A stretch of 37,224 bases of DNA. Origin: an uncultured Saprospiraceae bacterium. Its GTDB lineage: Bacteria > Bacteroidota > Bacteroidia > Chitinophagales > Saprospiraceae. The notes beneath the pieces are model-generated. The model was not told the DNA's origin. It ran no database searches and saw only the letters and a list, made by a program, of their open reading frames with translations. The stretch lies in assembly GCA_937941095.1 (NCBI GenBank), contig CALDYJ010000143.1, positions 1 through 37,224 on the forward strand, written 5' to 3'. The first letter of the stretch is position 1, and every line of letters begins with the position of its first letter. This document shows, in pieces, positions 9,163-17,486 of this stretch. The translations under genes were made by a program, and so were the position numbers.

Positions 9163-10560
9163 TTGAGCTAGGAACCAATCTTTCTCACTACTCATCTCTG
9201 CTAGTTCTATTTGATTTCTAATCTTCAATCTTTCATCAACATCATATGGAGCAAGATTCATAAGTTTTCTACTAAACTTGATGATGTTTTTATAGTGAGT
9301 TTTATGATAACCAAGCCCTTTCTTACGATCCAAATATTTATCCATACTTTGCAACAAAGATTCTAAGGAAGTATACTCCCTCAATTCAAAATACATCTTG
9401 ATCAACTCTTTCTTGGAGGCTAAGGCCATTAAGGTGTCATCAGGGTTAAAGTGCACGAGTAAAGACATAGCTTCCCCGTATTTTTTTTGTTCTTGTTTTA
9501 ACTTGGCTAAATTGTAAGTGAAGTAAGAACTTCTATATTTAAAGTCTAAATTATCTTGGTAGTCATAAATAAATGATTCTACCCATTGATATTCTTTTAG
9601 TACCAAACCAAGAGAAACAACATTTTTGTAGGTATACTGAGATAAAATGTTATTCGTAATTAAAAAATGATTCTCAATTCCTTTTTTGTAAAGGTCAAAA
9701 AGCTCATCATAAAAAACCTTATCTCCTGAATTTATTCTTCTGATACAATAATTGATGGCTAAGATATAAATACCTCGGATTTCGGCTTTTCGAATAACCT
9801 TCTCATGCGAATCTTTAAAAAATTTGAATTTAGCATACGACTTTTCATGCTCACTGGAAGTCATTGCTTTATAGCAATAATAATAAATCGCTAAAATGGG
9901 ATGCCGTTCTACTAGATCAACTTTATCATCTAAGTAATCAATCAAATGATTGATGGAATCAATATTGTAATTGTTTTTGTAAACCGCTTGATGACCTAGT
10001 ATCAAACAAGCATGCATTAGTTTGCTTGCAAAATAATAGACATCTAAGCTATCAGTCGTCTCTTGAAGATTATAGGCTTCGTTTCTAACTTGCTCTGATA
10101 TATAATTATAATATTGCAATTCGAGGTCATACAAATTTTTGAAATACCCCAAATCTCTTTCCTTTGCAGCTTCTAAGTCTTGCTTAGATTTAGCAAAGGT
10201 CTTAACAAACAAATTCTCAAAACCTAGTTTGAAAAACTCATCTGCAAGAACACTTTCTTTTCTTTTTCCATTTTTAGAAGCTTGTTCTATGACTAAAAAA
10301 TCTTTGAATAAGGTCATCGTCCGGCTAATTAGGAGCCTTAGGTCTTGTTCCTTGACCTTCGGATTTCCATAGACTGCTTTGCTTATGTCCTCATTTTTAA
10401 GCTTTGCATTGCTTTTTTTGATCTCTTTCTTGTAATATGAGATCAGTTTTTCTATGTCTTCCCTTTGATTGAAGTATGGAGATTGGACGTATTTTTCAAA
10501 CCTAGCCAATTTTTTTGACTCCAATTTGGCTAAAAGCTTATGTAATAAAGTATTCCGCAT
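9154..10560 (-). CDS. Conserved-looking hypothetical helical protein, 468 aa
   Basis: I do not recognise a named family. The protein is Lys/Glu/Leu/Tyr-rich and looks all-alpha, with no signal peptide or membrane segment, so it should be cytoplasmic. The N-terminus (LLAKLESKKLARFEKYVQSP, then YFN) resembles proteins of unknown function that recur in Saprospiraceae-type genomes; this is from memory and was not searched. The remainder has paired helices with Tyr/Leu/Ala spacing (for example YNLAKLKQEQKKYGEAMSLL near residue 350), suggestive of degenerate TPR-like solenoid repeats. The ATG at 10560 follows a 138-bp divergent region with two dyads. Its 3' end overlaps the adhesin gene by 9 bases on the opposite strand. 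A scaffolding or regulatory role is only a guess. Confidence 0.7.
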   Translation of the reverse strand: MRNTLLHKLLAKLESKKLARFEKYVQSPYFNQREDIEKLISYYKKEIKKSNAKLKNEDISKAVYGNPKVKEQDLRLLISRTMTLFKDFLVIEQASKNGKRKESVLADEFFKLGFENLFVKTFAKSKQDLEAAKERDLGYFKNLYDLELQYYNYISEQVRNEAYNLQETTDSLDVYYFASKLMHACLILGHQAVYKNNYNIDSINHLIDYLDDKVDLVERHPILAIYYYCYKAMTSSEHEKSYAKFKFFKDSHEKVIRKAEIRGIYILAINYCIRRINSGDKVFYDELFDLYKKGIENHFLITNNILSQYTYKNVVSLGLVLKEYQWVESFIYDYQDNLDFKYRSSYFTYNLAKLKQEQKKYGEAMSLLVHFNPDDTLMALASKKELIKMYFELREYTSLESLLQSMDKYLDRKKGLGYHKTHYKNIIKFSRKLMNLAPYDVDERLKIRNQIELAEMSSEKDWFLAQLK

Positions 10561-10576
10561 CCATTTGAATTTATCT

Positions 10577-10634
10577 TATTGACACATAAATTACTGATTG
10601 TCAATATAGTACTATTTTCTCTATTGTACAATAG
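10577..10634. promoter_or_regulatory. Two dyad-symmetric sites in a divergent intergenic region
   Basis: Between the divergent starts at 10560 (minus) and 10699 (plus) lie TATTGACA (10577-10584) with its inverse TGTCAATA (10599-10606), and a perfect 14-bp palindrome CTATTGTACAATAG (10621-10634). Their position suggests operators for a dimeric regulator controlling one or both genes. No regulator gene is nearby, and function is inferred from symmetry only. Confidence 0.4.
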
Positions 10635-10698
10635 CAGGAATATGTATGTGTTCTAATCTCACATAAGGCTTATTATTGTAGTATTAAAAGTCCATAAA

Positions 10699-13680
10699 AT
10701 GCTTAAAAAGTTAATTCTTACGATTTGGATTCTTCTTTCATGCTTGTTGAGCTTTAATTATGCACAACAATCTTGCTCGACAACGGGTGAGAGCATTAAT
10801 TTGGTTTCTCAAAATGGCTATCAAATTGCAGCGGACTTTTGCAACCAGGCCCTTCCATTTCCTATTACTGAACTAGATGGATTTTCGACTTTAACATGTG
10901 ATCTTAGTCCAGATGGCCCTGACGACCTTGAAGGATTTTGTGGTGCTAATACGAGTACTTCAAATAATCTTTGGATTGCTTTCACTCCTATTCAGAGTGG
11001 CCAGCTTCGATTAAGCATTGAAGTTACCAATTGCATAGAAAATGATCCTTCTTGCAGTGGCATTCAAGCGGCGATCATCAGAACCAATTGTCCATTTGAA
11101 GATCGGTTTTTTGAACGAGCATTTGAATCTCTCGATTGCCAAAGTTGTACAAATGGTAATTTTGACTTGAGTACAAGTGATGCAATTGCCGGAGTACCAC
11201 ACTACTTGATGCTTGATGCTTGTTGTGAAGACATCTGTAACATAAGCGTCAACGTCATTGAAGGTTTACCTAGCATCCTACCAGATGTTACTTCTAGTAT
11301 TGTCTATAGTGCAATGTGCTCTTATGGAAGTGGTTCAACTTGTGCTAATCCTGAGTCCTCTCTAAAAGTTGCTTTTTATCCCAATCCAAGTCTAACTTTA
11401 AATGAAGATATACAACTTTCATTGTATGCACCAAATAATGAATTGATCCAATCTTTGAGTCAAAGTGAATTCAATGGTTTTTATTCACAAACATGGTCAG
11501 GATATGCTCCTTCGGGAGATCAACCGATTTTCTGTCAAGAAGGTACTTACACAATAGAAGCAGAAATCCCCTCTATAAATTATAGTGAATCGATTCAAGT
11601 CGATATGTTTTTTGAATCAAGCTTTGCAAATGCACTCAGCATTGAAGAACAACAAGAAGCATACGCGCATTGCAACTTAAATGAGATCCTTTTAGTGGGA
11701 GAAGCATTGGATCCAGCAAACGTGATTGATTTAGGATGGAAGAAGATTGCCTATATCGGAAACACCATCAATGAAGTAGACATAAACCCGCAACTTATAA
11801 TAGATGATAATTCAATCATTGTAAGACGCGTAGATGAAGACGGGATGATCGATGACGATAGCGGTCCTGGAGATTATGTTTATTTCAACATCATCGAAGA
11901 TGCTGTTTGTAAATCTTACGATTGGATAAGCATTGAAGAAGATGATTTTGTAAAGAATGGAAATTGTGAAGAAATAACTGGAACTGTTTATTGGGACATT
12001 TTAGATAATTGTTTATTCGATCCTGGCCTGAATCCTAAATTTGAAGATTGGGTCATTGAATTTGAAAGTCCAGAAAATACTTTTTATGCTGTTTCTCAAG
12101 AAGATGGTTACTACGAAGCATACGTTCACCCTGGTACTTATACAGTAAGACTACTCAGTCCAAACGACAATTGGATAAGCTGTCCTGAACAAGAACTTAT
12201 AGTAGAACAGACAGCTTTGGGGGAAGCGCCTGCTATCATAGACTTACCTCTAGGTGCTACTATAAACATTGTTTGCCCGCTCGCCACTGTCGATGTGACC
12301 ATTCCTAAATTGAGAAGGTGTTTTGAATCTCCTGTTTTAATACGATACGCTAATTCCGGGACAGAGCTTTTAGAAAACTCTAGCATAAGATTAGAAGTTG
12401 ATGAATTCATAGAACTTAGAAACAGTAGTTTACCTTTTGTCGACTTAGGAGACAATGTTTATGAATTTTCAACTGGAGATCTTGAACCATTTCAAGATGG
12501 TGTAATAAGTTTATTTGCTTATGTTTCTTGTGAATCTGAATTGGGATACACACACTGTTTTGAAGCTGTAATGAGTCCAAATGATTATTGCGAAGAACTG
12601 AATCAGAGTTGGGATGGATCATCTATAATGGTTGAAGGAGTTCAAGTGGATGATAAAATACTTTTTACGATTACTAATGTCGGCGCAGACATGAGTCAGG
12701 AATTGGACTGGGCTATTGTCGAAGACGATCTTTTATTGCGCGAAGGTAATTTTCAGTTGAATGCACTTAACGGAAATCAATACATGGAAGAAGTTGATTG
12801 CAAAGATGCTACCTACCGAATGGATGTGCAGCAAGCTGATTTTCATCCAGGCAAAAGTATGCCTTCTGCTATCGTGCAAGGTTGTAATGGACTTTCGAGT
12901 CAAGGCTTCGTCAATCAATTTACTTTAGATGATTTAGATCTTTTTAAAGACATAGAGTGTATTCAAAACATAGGATCCTTTGATCCTAATGATAAGCAAG
13001 GTTTTCCTCTTGGAATAACTGATGAGCATTGCATTGATCCGGGTGTCGCGATTGATTACCTCGTTAGATTTCAGAATACAGGAACAGACACTGCTTTTAC
13101 GGTGATTATTAGAGATACCTTATCTGAATTTTTAGACGTAAGCAGCATCTATTTTGTAAACGCAAGTCACGATTACACCTTAGCAATTGATGGTCAGGCC
13201 ATCGCTTTCACCTTTAATGACATTTTATTACCAGATAGCACAACAAATGAACCTGCCTCTAATGGATTCGTAAAATTCCAAGTCACACCTAACACAAATG
13301 ATATTGGTACAATGATAGAAAATAAAGCAGCGATCTATTTTGACTTTAATGAAGCTGTTATAACTAATACGACGCTTCACACCATTAATGATGATTGTTT
13401 GGATGAGGTAGTTTCAATACACAAGCCTTTGGCACAATTGGAAGAGGTGACCATAAAACCAAATCCTTTTGATCAAAGTTTTATCTTAAACTTGAGCAAG
13501 CAAAGTTATGATGAACTAACCTTAAAATTATTTTTTAGCAATGGAGTTTTACTTGAAACTTTAAAAGGCAAGGGTAATCAAATCGTCTATTCAAATCGAG
13601 AAATGGCTTCCGGAATGTACTTCTATGAATTATATGGAGATGGTCAACTTATTTCGCTAGGCAAGCTGATCAAACAGTAG
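10699..13680 (+). CDS. T9SS-secreted multidomain surface protein with DUF7619-like domain
   Basis: The 993-residue protein begins with a signal peptide (about 1-22, ending NYAQQ). An N-terminal Cys-rich domain (about 25-190) contains NNLWIAFTP, a pattern common in Bacteroidota surface proteins. A Cna-B/SdrD-like beta-sandwich (about 423-510) has GTVYWDILDNCLFDPG and an ED-GYYEAYV strand. A DUF7619-type domain (about 759-896) starts SFDPNDKQ and includes VRFQNTGTDTAF and AAIYFDFNEAV. The C-terminal T9SS sorting tail (about 915-993) starts IKPNPF. No enzyme motif was seen, so a structural or adhesive cell-surface role is most likely. It is the third T9SS cargo in the island. The gene is preceded by a region with two palindromes, and no clear terminator follows. 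Confidence 0.82.
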   Translation: MLKKLILTIWILLSCLLSFNYAQQSCSTTGESINLVSQNGYQIAADFCNQALPFPITELDGFSTLTCDLSPDGPDDLEGFCGANTSTSNNLWIAFTPIQSGQLRLSIEVTNCIENDPSCSGIQAAIIRTNCPFEDRFFERAFESLDCQSCTNGNFDLSTSDAIAGVPHYLMLDACCEDICNISVNVIEGLPSILPDVTSSIVYSAMCSYGSGSTCANPESSLKVAFYPNPSLTLNEDIQLSLYAPNNELIQSLSQSEFNGFYSQTWSGYAPSGDQPIFCQEGTYTIEAEIPSINYSESIQVDMFFESSFANALSIEEQQEAYAHCNLNEILLVGEALDPANVIDLGWKKIAYIGNTINEVDINPQLIIDDNSIIVRRVDEDGMIDDDSGPGDYVYFNIIEDAVCKSYDWISIEEDDFVKNGNCEEITGTVYWDILDNCLFDPGLNPKFEDWVIEFESPENTFYAVSQEDGYYEAYVHPGTYTVRLLSPNDNWISCPEQELIVEQTALGEAPAIIDLPLGATINIVCPLATVDVTIPKLRRCFESPVLIRYANSGTELLENSSIRLEVDEFIELRNSSLPFVDLGDNVYEFSTGDLEPFQDGVISLFAYVSCESELGYTHCFEAVMSPNDYCEELNQSWDGSSIMVEGVQVDDKILFTITNVGADMSQELDWAIVEDDLLLREGNFQLNALNGNQYMEEVDCKDATYRMDVQQADFHPGKSMPSAIVQGCNGLSSQGFVNQFTLDDLDLFKDIECIQNIGSFDPNDKQGFPLGITDEHCIDPGVAIDYLVRFQNTGTDTAFTVIIRDTLSEFLDVSSIYFVNASHDYTLAIDGQAIAFTFNDILLPDSTTNEPASNGFVKFQVTPNTNDIGTMIENKAAIYFDFNEAVITNTTLHTINDDCLDEVVSIHKPLAQLEEVTIKPNPFDQSFILNLSKQSYDELTLKLFFSNGVLLETLKGKGNQIVYSNREMASGMYFYELYGDGQLISLGKLIKQ

Positions 13681-13947
13681 CTAGACAATTATTATTAAAT
13701 CAACAATTTTATTCTCGCCTCAAGCTCAAGAATATTCTCAAATTGTTCACGGTGGCCTGGAAGTCTGAAGTTTATAGCAGCTGATGACTTGCAGGTGCTT
13801 TTATTTTAAGGATGTTTGTTTGCTACATTTAATTCGATTGAAAAATCCTGCTGCATGGATCTTTTCAAAATTTTGTTTAAAGGACAATAGTGAATTCTTT
13901 GATTGGTATGCTGAATATAATTCTTATATAAAATAAGAACATAGTTC

Positions 13948-14181
13948 CTAATCCTTCTTCAATTCCTTAATTGCTTCACTAGAAGACAAATTCTTCAATT
14001 CCTTCGCTGCTTCAATATGATCCTCACAAAACCATTCCAGATGAGAAGGATGCCCCACAAAGCCAGGTTCATCAAATCTTTTGTTGTATTCTTTTTGTTC
14101 TTCGGTTTCTTTAAAATAAACCTTACCTCCATCAGAAGGAGCAAATCTCTTTTTACAAATGGCACAAATTGGTGGTCTCAT
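13948..14181 (-). CDS. Small zinc-finger-like hypothetical protein, 77 aa
   Basis: This short protein opens MRPPICAICKKRF and has C6-x2-C9 near the N-terminus and C52-x2-H55 (FCEDH) near the middle, with H44 and H47 in between, so one zinc site is plausible. The C-terminus is a charged helix. I know of no characterised function. It ends a set of three same-strand genes with gaps of 37 and 48 bases (DUF4846 lipoprotein, 4-TM protein, this one). The ordered Cys/His pattern and clean spacing argue that it is real despite its size. Confidence 0.7.
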   Translation of the reverse strand: MRPPICAICKKRFAPSDGGKVYFKETEEQKEYNKRFDEPGFVGHPSHLEWFCEDHIEAAKELKNLSSSEAIKELKKD

Positions 14182-14218
14182 TAATTGTCTTTTGAAGCTT
14201 TAAGAAATACTTATGGTT

Positions 14219-14719
14219 TCATTTGTTTTGCTTGAATTGATAAAAAAGTAACACAATTAAAGCACTTATCCAAACCAGGTAAAGAAAAAACAACATACCG
14301 TATGCTCGCAGGTACCTTAAATCCCCAGGGCTAATTTCAATAAACTTATACGTTAAAACACTTAACCAAATAGTGAGCATGGCTTGAATTAAAACACAAA
14401 TTAATGAAGCTTTTATAATTCTATTTCTTTTTTTGGAATTATCCTCGGCCCAAAACACACTACTCTTCGTTCCAACTTCCTTTTCATCTATTAAATCAAA
14501 ATGATCCTCTTTTTCTTTTTTGAAACCTATAAAATTGAACATTAAAAATGGAATTGCAGTCAATGGGCTAAGTAAAATCGATAATGTGATCAACCTGTCT
14601 TCTTCGGATACAAAGTTATTGATTAAAATTGCATCATAAAGAAAGATGCTACAAACAAAACAAGCCAACAAAAAGAATAAAACATTTATACCTAAACTAA
14701 AAATTCGAAATTTATTCAT
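14219..14719 (-). CDS. Hypothetical inner-membrane protein with four transmembrane segments
   Basis: The 166-residue protein has predicted membrane helices at about 8-30, 43-65, 102-124 and 138-161. A hydrophilic, charged loop (about 66-100) lies between the second and third, and its basic ends suggest it is cytoplasmic. No motif of a known transporter or enzyme was recognised. It lies 48 bases downstream of the DUF4846 lipoprotein gene and 37 bases upstream of the small zinc-finger gene, so the three probably share a transcript. Function is unknown. Confidence 0.7.
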   Translation of the reverse strand: MNKFRIFSLGINVLFFLLACFVCSIFLYDAILINNFVSEEDRLITLSILLSPLTAIPFLMFNFIGFKKEKEDHFDLIDEKEVGTKSSVFWAEDNSKKRNRIIKASLICVLIQAMLTIWLSVLTYKFIEISPGDLRYLRAYGMLFFLYLVWISALIVLLFYQFKQNK

Positions 14720-14767
14720 CCTTTAACTTATTAGTAAACGTTTTCTTTAAACCCAATTCGAAAATTA

Positions 14768-15640
14768 TCAAAATCTTTTCAGATTATTTTTATTGAATGT
14801 CCATTCTGGTGTTTTGAGTTCTTCTCCAAAATTGAGATGATACCAAGGACTTATTGACTTATTACTAGGGTTTGATAGTACTTGCAATTCCTGCGCTGGC
14901 ATATAACTTTGAGCCAACATAAACATTTTTTCACCTTTTTGATTCTCAGCCAGGTCAATTACGATTACAGCATGTCCAGGACTACCTCCTTTTATAAAAA
15001 CATCACCGATATTCAAATCTTCCAACTTGACTTTCTTCAGCTCTTTTGTTAAAGATAAAGTTCCTGCATAAGTCCAAATCATTTCTAAATAAGACCAAAA
15101 AGTTGCATCACTATTATTAATAGATTGGCTCCCTTGATACCAAGATGTTTTGTTTCCTTCAACCTTAACTCTTTGACCGGCTTTCCATTTTTTGTAATCA
15201 ACTCTAAAACCATTAGTGAAATTAAAATGGATTTCATCTTCTTTCTGGATGCTTCTAAGATAATCCGCTTGTAGGCGCATTACTGCATCGGCACATTGAT
15301 GCAAATTTTTTTTACCGATGGGTAAATCAATTACCGCATCGTAAACATTTCTATTTTGTTTTATGGATCCATCAAAATACTTAACCTTAGCACCTTCTCT
15401 TTTTAGTGGCAGCTTCCGCAAATAAGATCCAAACTCATCCTCCCCCATTTGAGTTCTTTGATAATGCCGAGGACAAGCAAATCTAGTTTGTATGGTCATT
15501 CCATCTTTTTGCGTGATTGAAAGGATGGCTTCTTTTTTATTTTTATTAGGATTTGACTCTTTTGGATGACAACTTAAAAAACAAATAGAGACCAATAATA
15601 TTATTAGCTGATTCATAAAATAGAAACGAAAAGCATTCAT
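14768..15640 (-). CDS. DUF4846-family lipoprotein
   Basis: The 290-residue protein has a lipoprotein signal, with lipobox FLSC at residues 21-24 of the longest form. An in-frame ATG at 15616 gives a shorter signal, MNQLIILLVSICFLSC, which may be the true start. The body matches my recollection of DUF4846: a TRFACPRHYQRTQ opening, FGSYLRKLPLK, YDAVIDLPIGKKNLHQCADA with VMRLQADYL, and a late segment GDVFIKGGSPGHAVIVIDLA with an exposed His that recalls NlpC/P60-like or transglutaminase-like folds. Members are lipid-anchored, and their activity is not established. It is first in a probable three-gene unit. The 250 bases upstream hold a possible gene remnant and a palindrome. Confidence 0.82.
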   Translation of the reverse strand: MNAFRFYFMNQLIILLVSICFLSCHPKESNPNKNKKEAILSITQKDGMTIQTRFACPRHYQRTQMGEDEFGSYLRKLPLKREGAKVKYFDGSIKQNRNVYDAVIDLPIGKKNLHQCADAVMRLQADYLRSIQKEDEIHFNFTNGFRVDYKKWKAGQRVKVEGNKTSWYQGSQSINNSDATFWSYLEMIWTYAGTLSLTKELKKVKLEDLNIGDVFIKGGSPGHAVIVIDLAENQKGEKMFMLAQSYMPAQELQVLSNPSNKSISPWYHLNFGEELKTPEWTFNKNNLKRF

Positions 15641-15645
15641 AATAA

Positions 15646-15823
15646 TTATTTAAACTTAAATTGTTTTGCGGATTCAGCAACTTCAATCCCTTCTTTCAAT
15701 AATGGATCCGGTATATGAAGCCCTACAACTCCTTGTAATAGAATAACTCTTGCTTAAATGTCTAAATCATAATCCGCTTTTTGGAACCCTTTTGACTTTT
15801 ATTGTTTTAGGTATTTCTTTCAT
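15646..15823 (-). pseudogene. Possible remnant of a small gene (about 59 codons, frameshifted)
   Basis: On the minus strand an ATG at 15823-15821 opens MKEIPKTIKVKRVPKSGL and stops. A one-base shift continues as DYDLDI, an in-frame TAA, then ARVILLQGVVGLHIPDPLLK (and further residues) to a TAA at 15646-15648. The total of 178 bases is one more than a multiple of three, as expected after a single-base insertion. The joined peptide looks protein-like, with an amphipathic helix, but I do not recognise a family. It may be a decayed small gene or chance; the case is modest. Confidence 0.35.
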
Positions 15824-15840
15824 AATAAATAATTTTTGCT

Positions 15841-15875
15841 TAGGTTTACTAAACCTTGGAGGTTTAGTAAACCTA
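15841..15875. repeat. Perfect 16-bp inverted repeat with 3-base loop (REP-like palindrome)
   Basis: TAGGTTTACTAAACCT (15841-15856), TGG loop (15857-15859) and AGGTTTAGTAAACCTA (15860-15875) form a perfect hairpin. Each arm is itself palindromic (AGGTTTA-C-TAAACCT). It lies 17 bases downstream of the SRPBCC gene's stop codon, so it may end or protect that transcript, although no T-run follows. Its nested symmetry resembles dispersed intergenic palindromes of bacterial genomes. Confidence 0.75.
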
Positions 15876-15891
15876 TGAATTATGAATTAAA

Positions 15892-16299
15892 TTAGGTGTA
15901 GGCCTTAACCTGATCCCAAAGAATATTTTGAGCTTCCATCATCTTTTTAGCCATTAATTTTGTTATCCATTTTGGCCCGCCTAAATTAATTTTTAGGACT
16001 AGCTCTGTATGATCCCTATCTATTGTTTTGAAGGAATAATCCATTTTAAGTTTGACAAAGGGAATATCATTGACATGATAAATAATGCGCTCTTCTTCCT
16101 CTTCCACAATACAGGTATAAGAAAATGAGACGGGTATAAAAGAGAACGGTTTTTCTTTTACGATAAATGAATCAAACCTATCGTCATAAATTACTTTTTG
16201 AATCAAAGGGTGGTATGCTCCAAATTTTTTCAAATTTGTCAATATCTCTTTTAAGCTTGATACTGATCGTTCCAGCTTAAATTCTTTTTCTATTTGCAT
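15892..16299 (-). CDS. SRPBCC (START-like) family protein
   Basis: From the ATG at 16299 the protein has 135 residues; an in-frame TTG one codon upstream is less likely. The layout is that of the SRPBCC ligand-binding fold: a first strand (IEKEFKLERSVSSLKEILTN), a region with HPLIQKV, alternating beta strands (FSYTCIVEEEEERIIYHV, KLKMDYSFKTIDRDHTELVL), and a long C-terminal helix (KWITKLMAKKMMEAQNILWD). Members of this superfamily bind hydrophobic ligands or act in lipid and polyketide metabolism; the ligand here cannot be told. No signal peptide is present. It is divergent from the TolB-like lipoprotein gene with 77 bases between starts. Confidence 0.72.
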   Translation of the reverse strand: MQIEKEFKLERSVSSLKEILTNLKKFGAYHPLIQKVIYDDRFDSFIVKEKPFSFIPVSFSYTCIVEEEEERIIYHVNDIPFVKLKMDYSFKTIDRDHTELVLKINLGGPKWITKLMAKKMMEAQNILWDQVKAYT

Positions 16300-16354
16300 C
16301 AAATAAATTTACAATCAAAACAAAAAAATGACCTTTACTTAACAAATCAAAGCA

Positions 16355-16362
16355 TATCTTCG
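16355..16362 (+). promoter_or_regulatory. Putative -7 promoter box for the TolB-like gene and nth
   Basis: TATCTTCG (16355-16362) differs by one base from TAnnTTTG and lies 14 bases before the ATG at 16377. No good -33 TTTG was found, so support is weak. Confidence 0.35.
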
Positions 16363-16376
16363 CAAAAACTTGTATC

Positions 16377-17486
16377 ATGAAATACCTATCAATAATAATA
16401 CTATTTTTAAGCATACTAGCATGCCAAGAATCAAAAGTAAAAACAACAGCGAAAACTGATGCGAAAATTGAATCTGAAGCAGTTACATCATCTTCAAACT
16501 TGATTCTTCCAAAGGAGAAAAATTTTAAATCCATCGTTCAATTAACAAATGGTGGTGATAATGCTGAAGCTTACTTTAGTTTTGACAATAAACAACTAGT
16601 CTTTCAAGCATCAAATAAGAAATGGAATGCAGAATGCGATCAAATCTTTCTTATGCCTTTATCTGGTACGATGGATGCCAAACCTCCTTTATTAAGCACT
16701 GGTAAAGGAAGAACTACTTGTTCCTATTTTCTTCCTGGAAATAAAGAAATCTTATACGCATCAACTCATTTAGCAGGAGATGATTGCCCTGAAGCACCAA
16801 GATCTGTTGGTGGCAAATATGTATGGCCAATCTTTGAAAGCTTTGACATCTTTGTTGCTGATCTCGAAGGAAACATCACAAGACAACTGACTAAAGAAAA
16901 AGGCTATGATGCAGAAGGAACAATTTCTCCTGATGGCAAAACCATTGTATTTACTTCCACAAGAAGTGGAGATTTAGAATTATACACCATGGCTTTAGAC
17001 GGTTCAAATGTGAAGCAAGTAACTACTGGCTTAGGTTATGATGGAGGTGCTTTCTTTTCACCAGACAGCAAAAAATTAGTATTCAGAGCTTCAAGACCTA
17101 AAACTCCTGAGGCCATCAAAACCTATAAAGATTTTTTAGCCAAAGGCTTAGTCCAACCGACCAATATGGAGATTTATACTTGTAATGTTGATGGCTCAGA
17201 CCTCAAGCAAATAACAGATCTAGGCAAGGCAAATTGGGCACCATACTACCATCCTTCTGGAAAGAAAATAGTTTTTGCAAGTAATCACCACAGCGAATCA
17301 GGTCGTAAATTCAATTTGTTTTCAATCAATACAGATGGGACGGGTTTAAAGCAAATTACTTTTGATGAGACCTTCGATGCATTTCCGATGTTTTCCTTTG
17401 ATGGAAAGTACCTTGCTTTTTCTTCAAATAGAAACAATGGCGGTACTCGAGATACTAATGTTTTCTTAGCAGAATGGAAAGATTGA
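16377..17486 (+). CDS. TolB-like beta-propeller lipoprotein (PD40 repeats)
   Basis: The 369-residue protein has a lipoprotein signal MKYLSIIILFLSILAC, with C16 as the lipidated residue. The rest is a beta-propeller of PD40/WD40-like blades. Repeated signatures include EGTISPDGKTIVFTSTRSGD, GAFFSPDSKKLVFRASR, APYYHPSGKKIVFASN and FPMFSFDGKYLAFSSNRN, each followed by ELYTMALDG- or NLFSINTDG-type strands. It resembles the C-terminal propeller of TolB but lacks the TolB N-terminal domain, so it is probably a periplasmic or outer-membrane-anchored binding protein rather than a Tol-Pal component. Its stop codon overlaps the start of the endonuclease III gene (TGATG), indicating translational coupling. 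Confidence 0.88.
   Translation: MKYLSIIILFLSILACQESKVKTTAKTDAKIESEAVTSSSNLILPKEKNFKSIVQLTNGGDNAEAYFSFDNKQLVFQASNKKWNAECDQIFLMPLSGTMDAKPPLLSTGKGRTTCSYFLPGNKEILYASTHLAGDDCPEAPRSVGGKYVWPIFESFDIFVADLEGNITRQLTKEKGYDAEGTISPDGKTIVFTSTRSGDLELYTMALDGSNVKQVTTGLGYDGGAFFSPDSKKLVFRASRPKTPEAIKTYKDFLAKGLVQPTNMEIYTCNVDGSDLKQITDLGKANWAPYYHPSGKKIVFASNHHSESGRKFNLFSINTDGTGLKQITFDETFDAFPMFSFDGKYLAFSSNRNNGGTRDTNVFLAEWKD

Noticed and set aside
17474..17485. Longer start of endonuclease III at ATG 17474
   Set aside because: The ATG at 17486 gives the usual stop-start overlap and a length and numbering equal to E. coli Nth.
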